From assembly GCF_900537995.1 (NCBI RefSeq), contig NZ_LR027880.1, positions 3,108,001 through 3,172,000 of the forward strand: a stretch of DNA of 64,000 nucleotides, read 5' to 3'. Positions 45,570-56,107 of this stretch are shown here, one piece after another. The stretch comes from Roseburia intestinalis L1-82 (GTDB taxonomy: Bacteria; Bacillota; Clostridia; Lachnospirales; Lachnospiraceae). Each line of letters opens with the position of its first letter. Position 1 is the stretch's first letter. The notes beneath the pieces were generated by a model. The model was not told where the DNA came from. It searched no databases and saw nothing but the letters and a program-made list of their open reading frames with translations. A program made the position numbers and the translations under genes.

Positions 45570-45797
45570 GTACTTTGCTTGGCTTTTGCCCGGCATTCTT
45601 TTTAATAAGAAGAAACAGCCACTTTATTTATATATTATCCGGATTTTCCGGAGTTACTGACTGGAGACCAGCTATGAAAAGTCAACCATAAATTAGCAAA
45701 AAATTTCTTTTTCATATCGGTGGTAAAAAAGGGTAACTTTAATAGAGCTCCCTTAGGGTGCTTTTTCAAAATCTATCGATATTGGTATACAGACCTC

Positions 45798-46967
45798 TTA
45801 TTCGAGGTTGAATTCTACTTCGCCAGTGAGCATCTTCCAGATGACTCTGACAAGCTTGCCGGCACAGTGCCCAAGTGCATTGTAGTGAGACCGGCCTTCA
45901 GCCCTCTTGGCATCATAATAAGCCTTGAAGGTTGCGTTGTTTCTGACAACGTTCCAAGCTGCATTTACAAGGGCATATCGTAAAACACGAGAGCCACGTT
46001 TGGACATCCTTGTTGTCTTAGCCTGAAAGTTACCAGACTGATAAACAGAAGGATCCAAACCGGCAAAAGCAAGCAGCTTGTTAGGATTGGAGAAACGGTG
46101 AATATCACCTATTTCACCAAGAATCATTCCACCATTGATATAACCGATACCAGGAATGGTCATGATGACAGAATCGTTGAATTTCATGATATCCGTCATC
46201 TCAGCTTCAATCTTTTCTAATTGGCTATCCAGTAACTCGATTTGTTGAATGGTTTGAGTTATCTGAATAGATATAGCGCTGTCGTTAGCACCGACAGACT
46301 TCTGTGCGAGAACTCTTAATTCTTTGGCCTGTTCTTTGGTAAAGTGTCCGTGTGAGTTCACTTTGAGCAGATTTGCCAGATGAGTCATATGCATGGAAGC
46401 AATCTCTTTTGGAGAAGGTGCTTCTTTTAATAAAGCATAGACAGCGTGTTGATGCAGACCGGATTTGAAAAAGTATTGAATCTCCGGAAAGACCTGATCA
46501 ACATAGGTTGTCAGTTGAATTTTCAATCGGGTACGTTGCTTTATGGTTTTCTGACGGAAACGTCCCAATGCCTTAAGATCCATCATATCGAGATCGAAGA
46601 AGCTGACGAATCTGAGGTTGTCCTGCATCATAAGAGTTTTAGCAATCACGTAAGTGTCGACCTTATCTGTCTTAGTTTTGCGAACGTTATTTTTTCGCAT
46701 TTGACAGGTTTTGATGGGGTTCAACACACACACTTGGTAAAGCTCAGTAACAAGGTATCGAACAAGGTTGTCACCGTAGTGTGCCGTTGACTCAAGACCG
46801 ATGATGAGGCTGTTCTTATCGAATGATTCGAGTTTAGAGACCAGCAGTTGGAAGCCATCAGCGTCATTTGTGAATTTGAACGGCTCAATGATTATTTCAC
46901 CGTCGGAAGAAATCGCAGCGGCGAAATGATTAAGTTTGGCAATATCAATGCCTACGTAAATTTTCAT
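45798..46967 (-). CDS. IS110-family transposase/recombinase
   Basis: 389 aa from the ATG at 46967, with GGGAGG upstream. The N-terminal RuvC-like domain has D8 (GIDIAK), E59 (GLESTAHYG), D101 and D104 (KTDKVD). The C-terminal Tnp20 domain contains the helix-hairpin-helix-like [18 protein letters not shown] and the serine region [13 protein letters not shown], then [18 protein letters not shown] recombinases of this family act with a structured non-coding RNA from the element's own end. All catalytic residues are present, so it may be active. Confidence 0.95.
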   Translation of the reverse strand: MKIYVGIDIAKLNHFAAAISSDGEIIIEPFKFTNDADGFQLLVSKLESFDKNSLIIGLESTAHYGDNLVRYLVTELYQVCVLNPIKTCQMRKNNVRKTKTDKVDTYVIAKTLMMQDNLRFVSFFDLDMMDLKALGRFRQKTIKQRTRLKIQLTTYVDQVFPEIQYFFKSGLHQHAVYALLKEAPSPKEIASMHMTHLANLLKVNSHGHFTKEQAKELRVLAQKSVGANDSAISIQITQTIQQIELLDSQLEKIEAEMTDIMKFNDSVIMTIPGIGYINGGMILGEIGDIHRFSNPNKLLAFAGLDPSVYQSGNFQAKTTRMSKRGSRVLRYALVNAAWNVVRNNATFKAYYDAKRAEGRSHYNALGHCAGKLVRVIWKMLTGEVEFNLE

Positions 46968-47190
46968 GAGGTTGTACCTCCCTTTCCTAAAGTCTGATAC
47001 CATGATGTCCACCAACGATTATCATCGTAGACTTGATAGAAATAAGTACTCTGAGTGAAAAACACTCCGGCAACATCCAGCTAATAAACAATTCAGATAA
47101 AGGTAGTGGCAATACACTCCAGTTGAGTAGTCAAGCTACAGAAAACAAATCAAAAGTCCATAGTATCTGAATTGTATTGAACCACGATAT
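46968..47190 (-). ncRNA. Candidate bridge (seek) RNA region of the IS110 element
   Basis: The 220-bp non-coding stretch upstream of the recombinase on the minus strand is where IS110-group elements encode their bridge RNA. It contains short inverted repeats but I cannot fold it by eye with confidence or name its guide loops. Placed on family knowledge. Confidence 0.35.
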
Positions 47191-47208
47191 TAAAAGAAAG
47201 GAAATATG

Positions 47209-47232
47209 TGATAATTAACTTCCTAATTATCA
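47209..47232. promoter_or_regulatory. Inverted repeat before the dehydratase activase gene
   Basis: TGATAATTA against TAATTATCA with a 6-nt centre, ending 12 nt before the ATG at 47245 and just 5' of its AAGGAAAT ribosome site. It could be an operator or a ribosome-site-masking hairpin. Confidence 0.4.
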
Positions 47233-47244
47233 TACAAGGAAATT

Positions 47245-50200
47245 ATGGAAAATAATACGCTTCACAAACTTGGAATTGATATCGGTTCTACCACCGTAAA
47301 GGTTGCTGTGCTCGACGAGCATGACAATCTGCTCTTTTCCGATTATGAAAGACATTTTGCCAACATACGGGAAACGCTTTCTTCTCTGATCCAAAAAGCA
47401 TTCGATCAGCTCGGTGACCGGAAGGTTGCTCCAATGATCACCGGTTCCGGCGGACTTACACTTGCAAAGCACTTAGATGTTCCTTTCGTACAGGAAGTTA
47501 TCTCTGTGTCTACCGCCTTACAGCACTATGCTCCACAAACAGACGTTGCGATCGAGCTCGGCGGTGAAGACGCATAAATTATTTATTTTGAGGGCGGTAA
47601 CGTTGAACAGCGTATGAACGGTATCTGCGCAGGCGGTACCGGTTCTTTTATTGACCAGATGGCTTCCCTGATTCAGACAGATGCCTCCGGTCTGAATGAA
47701 TATGCGAAAAATTACAAAGCAATCTACCCGATTGCAGCCCGATGCGGTGTTTTTGCCAAAACAGACATCCAGCCTCTGATCAACGAAGGTGCCACAAGAG
47801 AGGATCTCTCTGCTTCTATTTTCCAGGCGGTGGTAAACCAGACGATCAGTGGTCTTGCCTGTGGTAAGCCGATCCGCGGCCACGTTGCATTCTTAGGTGG
47901 TCCGCTCCACTTTTTATCTGAGTTAAAAGTTGCATTTATCCGCACCTTAAACTTAGATGATGAGCATGCGATCACGCCGGACAATTCGCACCTTTATGCA
48001 GCGATCGGTTCTGCCTTAAACTGCAAACCGGAACAGAATACCACTCTCTCTTCCATGCTTGAGAAATTAAACTCTGATATACATATGGAATTCGAGGTAG
48101 CACGTCTTGATCCGTTATTTAAAGATCAGGCAGAATACGATACCTTCCGTGCCCGCCACGACGGACACAATGTAAAGACAGGTGATCTTTCCACCTACGA
48201 AGGCAACTGTTATCTCGGTATCGACGCCGGTTCCACAACAACAAAGATCGCTCTCGTCGGCGAGGACGGTTCCCTGTTGTATTCATTTTACAGCAACAAC
48301 AACGGAAGCCCGCTTTCCACTGCGATCCGTTCCATCAAGGAGATCTATGAAAAACTTCCGGCAAATGCACATATCGTACACTCCTGCTCTACCGGTTACG
48401 GTGAAGCTCTCTTAAAAGCAGCGCTGATGTTAGACGATGGTGAAGTAGAAACGGTAGCCCATTATTATGCAGCGGCATTTTTTGATCCTGAGGTAGACTG
48501 TATCTTAGACATCGGTGGTCAGGATATGAAATGTATCAAGATCAAGAACCAGACGGTAGACAGTGTACAGTTAAACGAAGCCTGTTCTTCCGGCTGTGGT
48601 TCTTTTATCGAAACATTTGCAAAATCCTTAAACTTTTCTGTACAGGACTTCGCAAAAGAAGCTTTATTTGCCAAAAACCCGATTGATCTTGGAACACGCT
48701 GTACTGTATTCATGAACTCTAAAGTAAAGCAGGCACAGAAAGAAGGAGCTTCCGTAGCAGATATCTCTGCCGGACTTGCCTACTCCGTCATTAAAAATGC
48801 TTTATTTAAGGTTATCAAACTCTCCGATGCAAGTGAGCTCGGAAAAAATATCGTCGTACAGGGTGGTACTTTTTACAATGATGCCGTGCTCCGCAGTTTT
48901 GAAAAGATTTCCGGCTGTGAATGTGTCCGTCCGGATATCGCAGGTATCATGGGTGCTTTCGGAGCTGCTCTCATCGCAAGAGAACATCATGAAGCTGACT
49001 ATCAGACAACGATGCTTTCCATCGACGAGATCAATGCATTAACTTTTGATACCAAACTTGCAAGATGTCAGGGTTGTACCAACCACTGTCTGCTGACGAT
49101 CAACCGTTTCTCCGGAAACCGCCAGTATATCACGGGAAACCGCTGTGAGCGCGGTGTCGGCGGCGTAAAAAACAAAGAAAATATTCCGAACTTATTTGAA
49201 TACAAGAATAAACGCTTATTCGACTACCCTTCCTTAAAGCCGGAAGAAGCCCCGCGTGGAACGGTAGGTATCCCAAGAGTTTTAAATATGTACGAGAATT
49301 TCCCGTTCTGGGCTACTTTTTTCAAAAAACTCGGTTTTTCCGTTGTACTGTCACCACAGTCCACCAGAAAAATCTATGAGCTCGGCATTGACTCAATTCC
49401 AAGTGAATCCGAGTGTTATCCGGCAAAACTTGCACATGGACATATGACCTGGCTGATCCATCAGAATGTAGACTTTATTTTCTACCCATGTGTTCCTTAT
49501 GAGCGTAATGAATTCCCGGATTCCAACAACCATTACAACTGCCCGATCGTAACTTCCTACGCGGAAAATATCAAAAATAACGTGGAAGATATTACTTCCG
49601 GCAAAGTACGTTTCTATAACCCATTCATGGCATTTACCAGTGAAGAGACATTATCCTCACAGCTTGTAAAAACATTTACTGCACCGGAATTTGCCATCCC
49701 GGAATCAGAGATCCGCGACGCTGTTTCCGAAGGTTACAAAGAACTTGCAGTTGTCCGCATGGAAATGCAGAAAAAAGGTGAAGAAGTCTTAGCTTATATG
49801 GAGAAAACCGGCAAACGCGGTATTGTATTAGCAGGACGTCCATACCATGTTGACCCTGAGATCAACCACGGTATCCCGGAACTGATCAATTCCTATGGTA
49901 TTGCCGTACTGACTGAGGACTCCGTTTCTCACCTTCATCAAGTGGAACGCCCTCTGATCGTTATGGATCAGTGGATGTATCATTCCCGTCTGTATGCGGC
50001 TGCAAACTTTGTAAAAACCAGGGATGACCTTGATCTGATCCAGTTGAACTCCTTCGGTTGTGGCTTAGACGCAGTTACCACCGACGCAGTCAACGACATC
50101 CTGACAAAATCAGGCAAGATCTACACATGCTTAAAGATTGATGAGGTTAACAACTTAGGTGCTGCAAGGATTCGTATCCGTTCCCTGCTCTCCGCCATCC

Positions 50201-51501
50201 GTGTGCGTGAGAAGAAACAGACAAAACGGACAATTATTCCTTCCAACTATAACAGAGTTGTTTTCACGGAAGAGATGCGTAAAAATTATACAATTCTCTG
50301 TCCGCAGATGTCACCGATCCACTTTGAGCTGTTAGAACCTGCATTCTGTGCAGCCGGTTATAACCTGGTGGTACCGGATGTTCCAAGCCGCACCTGTGTG
50401 GATGTCGGATTAAAATATGTAAATAATGATGCCTGCTATCCGTCACTGATTGTGGTCGGACAGCTTATGAGTGCTGTTATGTCCGGAAATTATGACATGA
50501 ACAAAACCGCGATCCTGATCTCGCAGACCGGCGGAGGCTGTCGTGCCAGCAACTACATCGGTTTTATCCGTCGTGCTCTTGAAAAAGCAGGATATCCGAA
50601 TGTACCGGTAATCTCCATCAACTTAAGCGGACTTGAAAGCAATCCTGGCTTTAAACTGACGCCTTCACTGATCCAGCACGGACTATATGCATTAGAGTTT
50701 GGCGATATTTTCCTTCGCTGTCTGTACCGCACACGTCCTTATGAAGCAGTAAAAGGATCTGCGAATGCACTGCATGAGAAATGGAAAAAAGAAGTAATCT
50801 CCTTTATCACACAAGATAAACTGTTGTCCCACCGCAAATTTAAGCAGATGTGCCGTCAGATCATCCGCGATTTTGACAACCTTGACCGTGTAGATGTGAA
50901 AAAACCGCGTGTCGGCGTCGTTGGAGAGATCTTAGTAAAATTCCATCCTGCTGCAAACAACGATTTAGTCGGATTGTTAGAATCCGAAGGCGCAGAAGCT
51001 GTCGTGCCGGATCTGACCGACTTCCTGCTCTACTGCTTCTATAACACCGGATTTAAGGCTGACAACCTCGGTTTCAGCAAAAAGTCCAAACGCATTGGAC
51101 GACTTGGCATCAATTTCTTTGAATGGTTAAGAAGCGCTGCCAGAGATGAATTTGAAAAGAGTAAGCATTTTGATCCGCCTGCTCATATCGACGATCTTGC
51201 AAATTATGCAAGAGATATCGTATCCGAAGGTAACCAGACCGGTGAAGGATGGTTCTTAACCGGCGAGATGATGGAGCTGATCCACAGTGGTACACCAAAC
51301 ATCGTCTGTACACAGCCATTTGCCTGCCTGCCGAACCACGTTGTAGGAAAAGGTGTTATCAAAGAGCTGCGCCACCGTTTCCCGGAATCAAATATCGTTG
51401 CCATTGACTACGATCCGGGTGCAAGTGAAGTAAACCAGTTGAACCGTATCAAACTGATGCTCTCAACTGCAAACAAAAATCTTGCAAAGCAATCTTTATA
51501 A
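47245..51501 (+). pseudogene. 2-hydroxyacyl-CoA dehydratase activase-like fusion, interrupted by one in-frame stop
   Basis: The reading frame from 47245 to 51501 (1418 codons) is continuous except for TAA at 47575-47577. Before it: MENNTLHKLGIDIGSTTVKV to ELGGEDA; after it: [20 protein letters not shown]. Family members read GGEDAKIIYF here, so a single AAA-to-TAA change explains the stop. The product has two ASKHA ATPase domains of the BcrAD/BadFG type (each with IDxGSTTTK and GGxGxF/SGCGSF) and a DUF2229/CoA-dehydratase-like C-terminal part with CxxC motifs. Such proteins fire electrons into 2-hydroxyacyl-CoA dehydratases. Restart at an internal ATG (47614) could make a 1295-aa protein lacking the first ATP motif. 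An IS110 lies just upstream. Confidence 0.85.
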
Positions 51502-51538
51502 ATCACACACAGATTTATCATCATGCATTACCGTTTTC

Positions 51539-51570
51539 ACAGCCGCGCTTATAGGGTGCGGCTGTTTTTC
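51539..51570 (+). terminator. Rho-independent terminator after the activase gene
   Basis: ACAGCCGC against GCGGCTGT with a CTTATAGG-type loop, followed by TTTTTC. It lies 38 nt past the stop at 51501. Confidence 0.88.
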
Positions 51571-51589
51571 TTTTGTGTCTCTGTAAATA

Positions 51590-52195
51590 TTATTTCCAGA
51601 CAGCATAATAATTCCGGTTCTGTTCGACCGGCTGTGAAAAATCTGCCTCATATCCCTTGTCGTCCTGCCAGCCTGCGAACTCCCTGTCTTTGTATTCCGG
51701 CACTGCGGGTGCACTGATCGTATCTCCTTCCGTCACACAGTACTTTTTATAACATTCACTGTTACCTGCATCTTTATAAAACTGTACATAATATTTCTGA
51801 ATTTCTACTATTTGCAACTTGTCTGCCAATACAGTCCGGCTGCATTTCACAGTACCGGTTTTTCCATTCGGATGCACAAACGTTCTATCTACTCCCACAG
51901 AAAATAGTCCCTTCTCCTTATCAGCTCCCATGATCCGCATTACAATACCGGTTTGGGCATCCAGCTCCTTTGCAATCTGTTCTGTCACATCCGCGGTAAA
52001 TTCCTGATTATCGGCTACATTATACAACTGTTTTATCTTTACATTATAAAGTATATTTTCTACAACCGCCGGAAGCTGGCTTTCCAGCTCTGTAGCGTAA
52101 TTCATACGGCCGGTTACCGTTAATATTATCAGAATTGTTATTGCACCAATTACGATTCCAATCATCATAGTTATCATGTTTTTCACTTTTCCCAC
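51590..52195 (-). CDS. Tad-locus membrane protein with C-terminal InlB-like repeat
   Basis: 201 aa. One N-terminal helix (ITMMIGIVIGAITILIILTV) anchors an external domain. The C-terminal 45 residues (YKKYCVTEGDTISAPAVPEY, then DREFAGWQ...YYAVWK) match the Listeria-Bacteroides/InlB B repeat of surface proteins. The start is a GTG at 52195; an ATG at 52177 (MITMM) is a possible alternative. Last gene of the pilus-type locus. It may be an exposed subunit or tip protein, which is inference. Confidence 0.65.
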   Translation of the reverse strand: MGKVKNMITMMIGIVIGAITILIILTVTGRMNYATELESQLPAVVENILYNVKIKQLYNVADNQEFTADVTEQIAKELDAQTGIVMRIMGADKEKGLFSVGVDRTFVHPNGKTGTVKCSRTVLADKLQIVEIQKYYVQFYKDAGNSECYKKYCVTEGDTISAPAVPEYKDREFAGWQDDKGYEADFSQPVEQNRNYYAVWK

Positions 52196-52205
52196 CCTTT
52201 ATCTG

Positions 52206-52658
52206 TCATTCATTTACCGGTATATTTACCACGGCATATCTGACTCTGTTATCATGATCTTCTGTCATCACACTTACTTCATACACCCCCGGCATCTGAA
52301 AATCCAATTTATTTTCCAGCACTGTTCCATCGGGTGAAATAACTTTCATCAACTGTATCTGCAATTCATTTTCTGCATAATCCCACGCCTTTATAATATC
52401 TGTCATCTGATATGTTCCAATTTTCAGATATCCTGTTATGGCTGTTTCAAAATGGGGTGGTGCTTTTTGTGATTCCTCATAAAACGTTTCAAAATCTGCC
52501 GGGTTTTCCATCTGCTGATCCATATGACCAGATACGATCTCAACGATTCCCTTATTTCCGTTTTCATCCGTCACTCCCCTAAAAACAAGCCACATTACCC
52601 CCACAAGGATTATCGCCTGAAGAATTGTTTTCCCATAAACTTTGATCACTTCATGCAT
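52206..52658 (-). CDS. Tad-locus membrane-anchored protein, unknown function
   Basis: 150 aa from the ATG at 52658 with AGGAGG 5 nt upstream. A single N-terminal helix (TILQAIILVGVMWLVFRG) is followed by a soluble domain with several beta strands (PGVYEVSVMTEDHDNRVRYAVVNIPVNE at the C-terminus). No family is recognised. It is part of a gene string with very short spacing, so a role in pilus or secretion is suggested by place only. Confidence 0.65.
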   Translation of the reverse strand: MHEVIKVYGKTILQAIILVGVMWLVFRGVTDENGNKGIVEIVSGHMDQQMENPADFETFYEESQKAPPHFETAITGYLKIGTYQMTDIIKAWDYAENELQIQLMKVISPDGTVLENKLDFQMPGVYEVSVMTEDHDNRVRYAVVNIPVNE

Positions 52659-52667
52659 ATCCACCTC

Positions 52668-52817
52668 CTATCCGCCGCAGATACAATTCAGAAACTGCTG
52701 CACAAATTCATAAACGGCTCCGCCCTGCCTCATATTTTCATACCAGTAACCAACTAAAAAAAGTGTCACGGTAATTGTCAGAAATCCACTTCCAAATTCC
52801 TCAATGATATCCTCCAT
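52668..52817 (-). CDS. Tiny Tad-locus membrane peptide
   Basis: 49 aa, starting ATG 52817, with a purine-rich ribosome site (AAGGG). MEDIIEEFGSGFLTITVTLF continues LVGYWYE: a short acidic N-terminus and one hydrophobic helix, then a polar tail with Cys residues (FLNCICGG). Size and layout are like Flp-type pilins or pseudopilins, though the Gly-Glu processing site is not clear. It ends 9 nt before the next start. Confidence 0.6.
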   Translation of the reverse strand: MEDIIEEFGSGFLTITVTLFLVGYWYENMRQGGAVYEFVQQFLNCICGG

Positions 52818-52840
52818 CTGCTTTCCCTTTCCTGTGTTCT

Positions 52841-52954
52841 TTAAAAAGATGACACATAATTTAAAATTTCATAAAACATTCTTATCACTGCACTGCCAGC
52901 CAAAATCCCCAGAAACGCTCCGCCAAATTTTTCCACGATCATCATAAGGCTCAA
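52841..52954 (-). CDS. Tiny Tad-locus membrane peptide
   Basis: 37 aa from a TTG at 52954, 5 nt after GAGGTG; ATGs 9 and 12 nt further in are alternatives. One helix (FGGAFLGILAGSAVIRMFYEIL) almost fills it. It begins 5 nt after the stop of the preceding gene, so translation is probably coupled. Longer upstream frames are not supported since they lie in the preceding gene. Confidence 0.5.
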   Translation of the reverse strand: MSLMMIVEKFGGAFLGILAGSAVIRMFYEILNYVSSF

Positions 52955-52959
52955 ATCTA

Positions 52960-53295
52960 TCACCTCGCAATCGCATATGTAATATTCTCTTCGTAAATTC
53001 CAAGTACCGGTATGCGGTAATGATACTTTAATGCCACCTGTGCAGCTCTCATATTTTGCCATGCGTCATAAACACAATCCGAAATCTCCAGTTCATATCC
53101 GTCCTCTGCCGCCTTCTTTTTACAGGCATCGATCACACCCGGATTAAAATTACTGTTTTCCAGTTCCGCAACCACCTGTGATTTATACTCTTTTGCAGCA
53201 GCAACCTGCCCACTCGCCCCGATCAGACCTGTACATATAAAAATATTTGCCATCATTATAAATAAAATACCAAATGCCCCGATTATCTGCCTCAT
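52960..53295 (-). CDS. TadE-like pseudopilin
   Basis: 111 aa. An N-terminal helix (IIGAFGILFIMMANIFICTG) and a small external domain with two Cys (DACKKK and SDCVYDA), as in TadE/TadF minor pilins. The ATG overlaps the stop of the TadB/TadC gene by 4 nt (ATGA). Similarity is in layout and context rather than in a strong motif. Confidence 0.6.
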   Translation of the reverse strand: MRQIIGAFGILFIMMANIFICTGLIGASGQVAAAKEYKSQVVAELENSNFNPGVIDACKKKAAEDGYELEISDCVYDAWQNMRAAQVALKYHYRIPVLGIYEENITYAIAR

Positions 53296-54815
53296 TGCAC
53301 TGCACCTCCCATACTTCCAAGCATATGAAACATCATTATCATTCCAACTGTCAGATCGATCAGAAGTTTTACGGTTGCCGCTATAACAGGATAAGAAAAT
53401 ATCATTTTCTGTCTAAATGCGATTTTTCCATTTCGGATTTCTTCTGCCCGGTTCTGCATTTCATTCACATGCATGATCAGATGATTCATCTGTGTCACTG
53501 CATCCCCGGTTCCCATCTCCGCAACAGCATGAAGCATTTTCATGCAATTCTGTGCTTCCGGCACATCAAATTCTTTGCAAAATTCTGTATATGCACTCAG
53601 TTTTTCCGGCGTTTTTTTTAATCGCTCCTCCAGACATTCAATCTCATATCTGAGCACCGGCGGTGCACTGTTTTTTGACTTTTCGATTGAAACCTGTACA
53701 TTATTATTCTGCAATAACAGAGCAAGTTCCATAAACCAGCCCGGAAGAGCCAGATAAACAGCCTCCTTCACATCTCTTTTTGCAATCTGATACCCCACCT
53801 TATGCTGCATGGCTAAAAAAAGCGTCACCGGGAATAAAATTCCTGCGAGAATAAGTTTTCCGGCCAATACAGCAGCTAACATCATACCAGCCGCCGGCAA
53901 TGCCCATAACATACTTTTTCTTTTTTCCTTTTTCTCATTGTAATGGTACACCATTTCACAGCTTGAACTGATTTCCTGTTCTTTCTCCACCTTCTCTGTG
54001 GCTAGCCAGTCATTCGTCAGATTCCTCGAACTCTTTACAAATACCCATAATAGGAAAAGCAGAAATACAAGTGATGAGACCTGAATGATCCCTACTCCAA
54101 AAATATTAAAATCCGTTTTCACCACAAAAAGATCTTTCATGGAATCTAACACATACAATGCCGTCGCACACAAAATAACGGATACAATCACAGAAATAAT
54201 GTTATCCGTATGACTTTTTTTCTTCTCTGCCTGAAGCTGATAGCCTCTGCGCTTCCACAATTCGATATCTTCTAACAGGAGCAGTGCAGACTCACTCATC
54301 TCTCCCCCATGTTCCTCGGCATTGATCAAAAGCTCATGAAGCATTTTTATTTTAGGGCATTGATATTGACTTTCAATCGGTTCTAATGCTGATTCAAAGA
54401 CATTTTCTCCTGCAGAGAAGTCTCCAAATTCCAGTTTCAGAATCACCTGCTCAATACAGGAACGCATCTTCCCTTCTTCAAATATTTCTCTGGTTTCCTT
54501 TAATGCACTTAAAATTTTTCCTGTTTTCTGAAATGCATATAACATCTGCTCCATATATTCCGCAGCATCCGCAAATCGTTTCTGCTCGTACATCTTATGG
54601 TACATATCCAGCACCAGAACCGGAAGCATCATGATAACCGCGGTCAACGCGATCACAACGCCGCCCGCTTTAAGCCGGAACACGGCACCTATGCCAATCA
54701 CCCCTGCGAGTGCCAGAAAAATCATCACTGCATGGGTTTTCCACGAAAAATGATACCCATACATATCCACTTTTTTCTGCAGATTTTTCGGATTCCAAAA
54801 AGTCAGCCACCCCAC
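53292..54815 (-). CDS. Tad-type inner-membrane platform protein, TadB-TadC fusion
   Basis: 507 aa from a GTG at 54815, 7 nt after AGGAGAGG; a longer frame to 54953 would overlap the ATPase gene by 122 nt and has no good site. Two type II secretion F-type modules are visible: residues about 60-260 and about 355-507, each with membrane helices. The second has LLLQNNNVQVSIEKSKN and VAEMGTGDAVTQMNHLI. Most Tad systems encode TadB and TadC separately, so this fused form is compact. It follows the ATPase by 16 nt. Confidence 0.8.
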   Translation of the reverse strand: MGWLTFWNPKNLQKKVDMYGYHFSWKTHAVMIFLALAGVIGIGAVFRLKAGGVVIALTAVIMMLPVLVLDMYHKMYEQKRFADAAEYMEQMLYAFQKTGKILSALKETREIFEEGKMRSCIEQVILKLEFGDFSAGENVFESALEPIESQYQCPKIKMLHELLINAEEHGGEMSESALLLLEDIELWKRRGYQLQAEKKKSHTDNIISVIVSVILCATALYVLDSMKDLFVVKTDFNIFGVGIIQVSSLVFLLFLLWVFVKSSRNLTNDWLATEKVEKEQEISSSCEMVYHYNEKKEKRKSMLWALPAAGMMLAAVLAGKLILAGILFPVTLFLAMQHKVGYQIAKRDVKEAVYLALPGWFMELALLLQNNNVQVSIEKSKNSAPPVLRYEIECLEERLKKTPEKLSAYTEFCKEFDVPEAQNCMKMLHAVAEMGTGDAVTQMNHLIMHVNEMQNRAEEIRNGKIAFRQKMIFSYPVIAATVKLLIDLTVGMIMMFHMLGSMGGAVQ

Positions 54816-54831
54816 GATACATCCTCTCCTT

Positions 54832-55896
54832 TCATCGGTTCTCTTTAAGATACGTTTCAAACTGTCTGCATACAAAAGGCTCCTCCACGCCTGTTTCCCT
54901 GAACCTTTTTTTGATATCCGGCGGCAATTCCTTCGATACAAGCGCCCCATCATCGACGATCATATAAATTCTGTTTTTCCCTTCTTCACGCGAAAAAAAA
55001 CATAGCTGATCTATATAACGTCTGACCTTTCCATCGGAAGATTCGATTTTTCGGATCAGAACTGCTGCATTCACATAACGGTAAATCCGATTTTCCATAC
55101 GCTGTGCATCATTGACATTATTCATCATATTTAATATCCGATCCGGAAGTTTTCTCACATCATCCAGATGGATCGTCGTAAATCCATGAACGCCGGTGCT
55201 CCATTGCTCCAACAATGATGTTACCTCCACAGAGCGCGCCTCCGAGAGCATCAGCCAGCTTGGATTCTGACGCAGTGAGGCTTTGATTGCATCTGTATAA
55301 TCAAATCCCTTTCCGACACGAAGTTCAACCGCATCTGCACCGGGATTGATGTTCGCATAATGGATCTCCAACGAATCTTCTATCGTGATAACACGCTCTT
55401 CCTTTCTGATAAACTGCATAAAAAATTTTGCACATTCTGTCTTGCCTGCCCCCGGCTCCCCTCCAAAAACAAGATTCATCTTCGCCTGCACACAATTTAA
55501 CAGCAGATGCAGCACTTCTTTCTCACAGTACTTCTGATCCAGCAGATTCTCTAAGGTATTTCTTACAAAACACGGGGATTTACGGATACAGATGCTGATC
55601 CCCGATATCGCCGCCGACTCATGAATAATACTGATTCTCAGTTCTTTTGTATCCGCTTCCAGTATTTTGTTTGCATTATTAAATTGTTTATTGATACAAT
55701 TTGAGATATTGTGTGTAAATGTACTGATAAAATATTCCGGTATCTCCTCATTTGCACAGTACCTCCCCTCTTTCAGATCTGTGATCCATAATTTTTGCCC
55801 ATTATAGTCTACATCCGTCACCTCCGGTCTGCTTAAATATTTCCAGAATATCCCGAACTGTTCCGGTGTGGGTTCAAAAATAATCTTTTCACTCAT
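54832..55896 (-). CDS. CpaF/TadA-type secretion ATPase
   Basis: 354 aa. Walker A VFGGEPGAGKTECAKF, Asp box IEDSLEIHY, a Walker B region at DAIKASLRQNPSWLMLSEARSVEV and the His box HGFTTIHLDD are those of the CpaF/TadA family, which energise pilus assembly or secretion. It is shorter than many CpaF proteins at the N-terminus. Upstream, the pilin-like gene ends 43 nt away. Confidence 0.9.
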   Translation of the reverse strand: MSEKIIFEPTPEQFGIFWKYLSRPEVTDVDYNGQKLWITDLKEGRYCANEEIPEYFISTFTHNISNCINKQFNNANKILEADTKELRISIIHESAAISGISICIRKSPCFVRNTLENLLDQKYCEKEVLHLLLNCVQAKMNLVFGGEPGAGKTECAKFFMQFIRKEERVITIEDSLEIHYANINPGADAVELRVGKGFDYTDAIKASLRQNPSWLMLSEARSVEVTSLLEQWSTGVHGFTTIHLDDVRKLPDRILNMMNNVNDAQRMENRIYRYVNAAVLIRKIESSDGKVRRYIDQLCFFSREEGKNRIYMIVDDGALVSKELPPDIKKRFRETGVEEPFVCRQFETYLKENR

Positions 55897-55939
55897 CTTT
55901 TCCAGATTCTATCTCCTTCTCCATTTTCTTTGCCTCTTC

Positions 55940-56107
55940 CTAAGGACGAAGCGCATTCATATTGTCAAAAAAACCGGTAAGTGTATTCTTAAATTCCATT
56001 GCAACATATCCGTCCGACGACAGTGCCGCCACAATGATCGCACCTAATGCCAATAATACGATTACCGCAAGAATTGCATTTCCATAATGTTTCATTACCT
56101 GTTCCAT
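55940..56107 (-). CDS. Small Flp-pilin-like peptide
   Basis: 55 aa, start ATG 56107, 9 nt after GGAGG. MEQVMKHYGNAILAVIVLLA LGAIIV: a short polar N-terminus then a long hydrophobic helix, followed by a polar tail with FFDNMNALRP. This is the shape of Flp major pilins, but the normal Gly/Glu cleavage site is not apparent. The start overlaps the previous gene by 13 nt. As the only abundant-pilin-like gene placed before the ATPase it is the best pilin candidate. Confidence 0.65.
   Translation of the reverse strand: MEQVMKHYGNAILAVIVLLALGAIIVAALSSDGYVAMEFKNTLTGFFDNMNALRP

Larger units (their letters stand above)
45690..47190 (-). mobile_element. IS110-family insertion sequence (ends approximate)
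   Basis: One transposase gene with about 100 bp of downstream and 220 bp of upstream non-coding sequence. IS110 elements usually lack terminal inverted repeats and target duplications, so the ends cannot be fixed from one copy; the limits given are estimates. It lies between the rhomboid-like gene and the dehydratase activase gene. Confidence 0.75.

Noticed and set aside
54816..54953. Upstream extension of the TadB/TadC frame by 46 codons
   Set aside because: It would overlap the CpaF gene by 122 nt, has a basic non-family-like sequence, and a GTG with a strong ribosome site lies at 54815.
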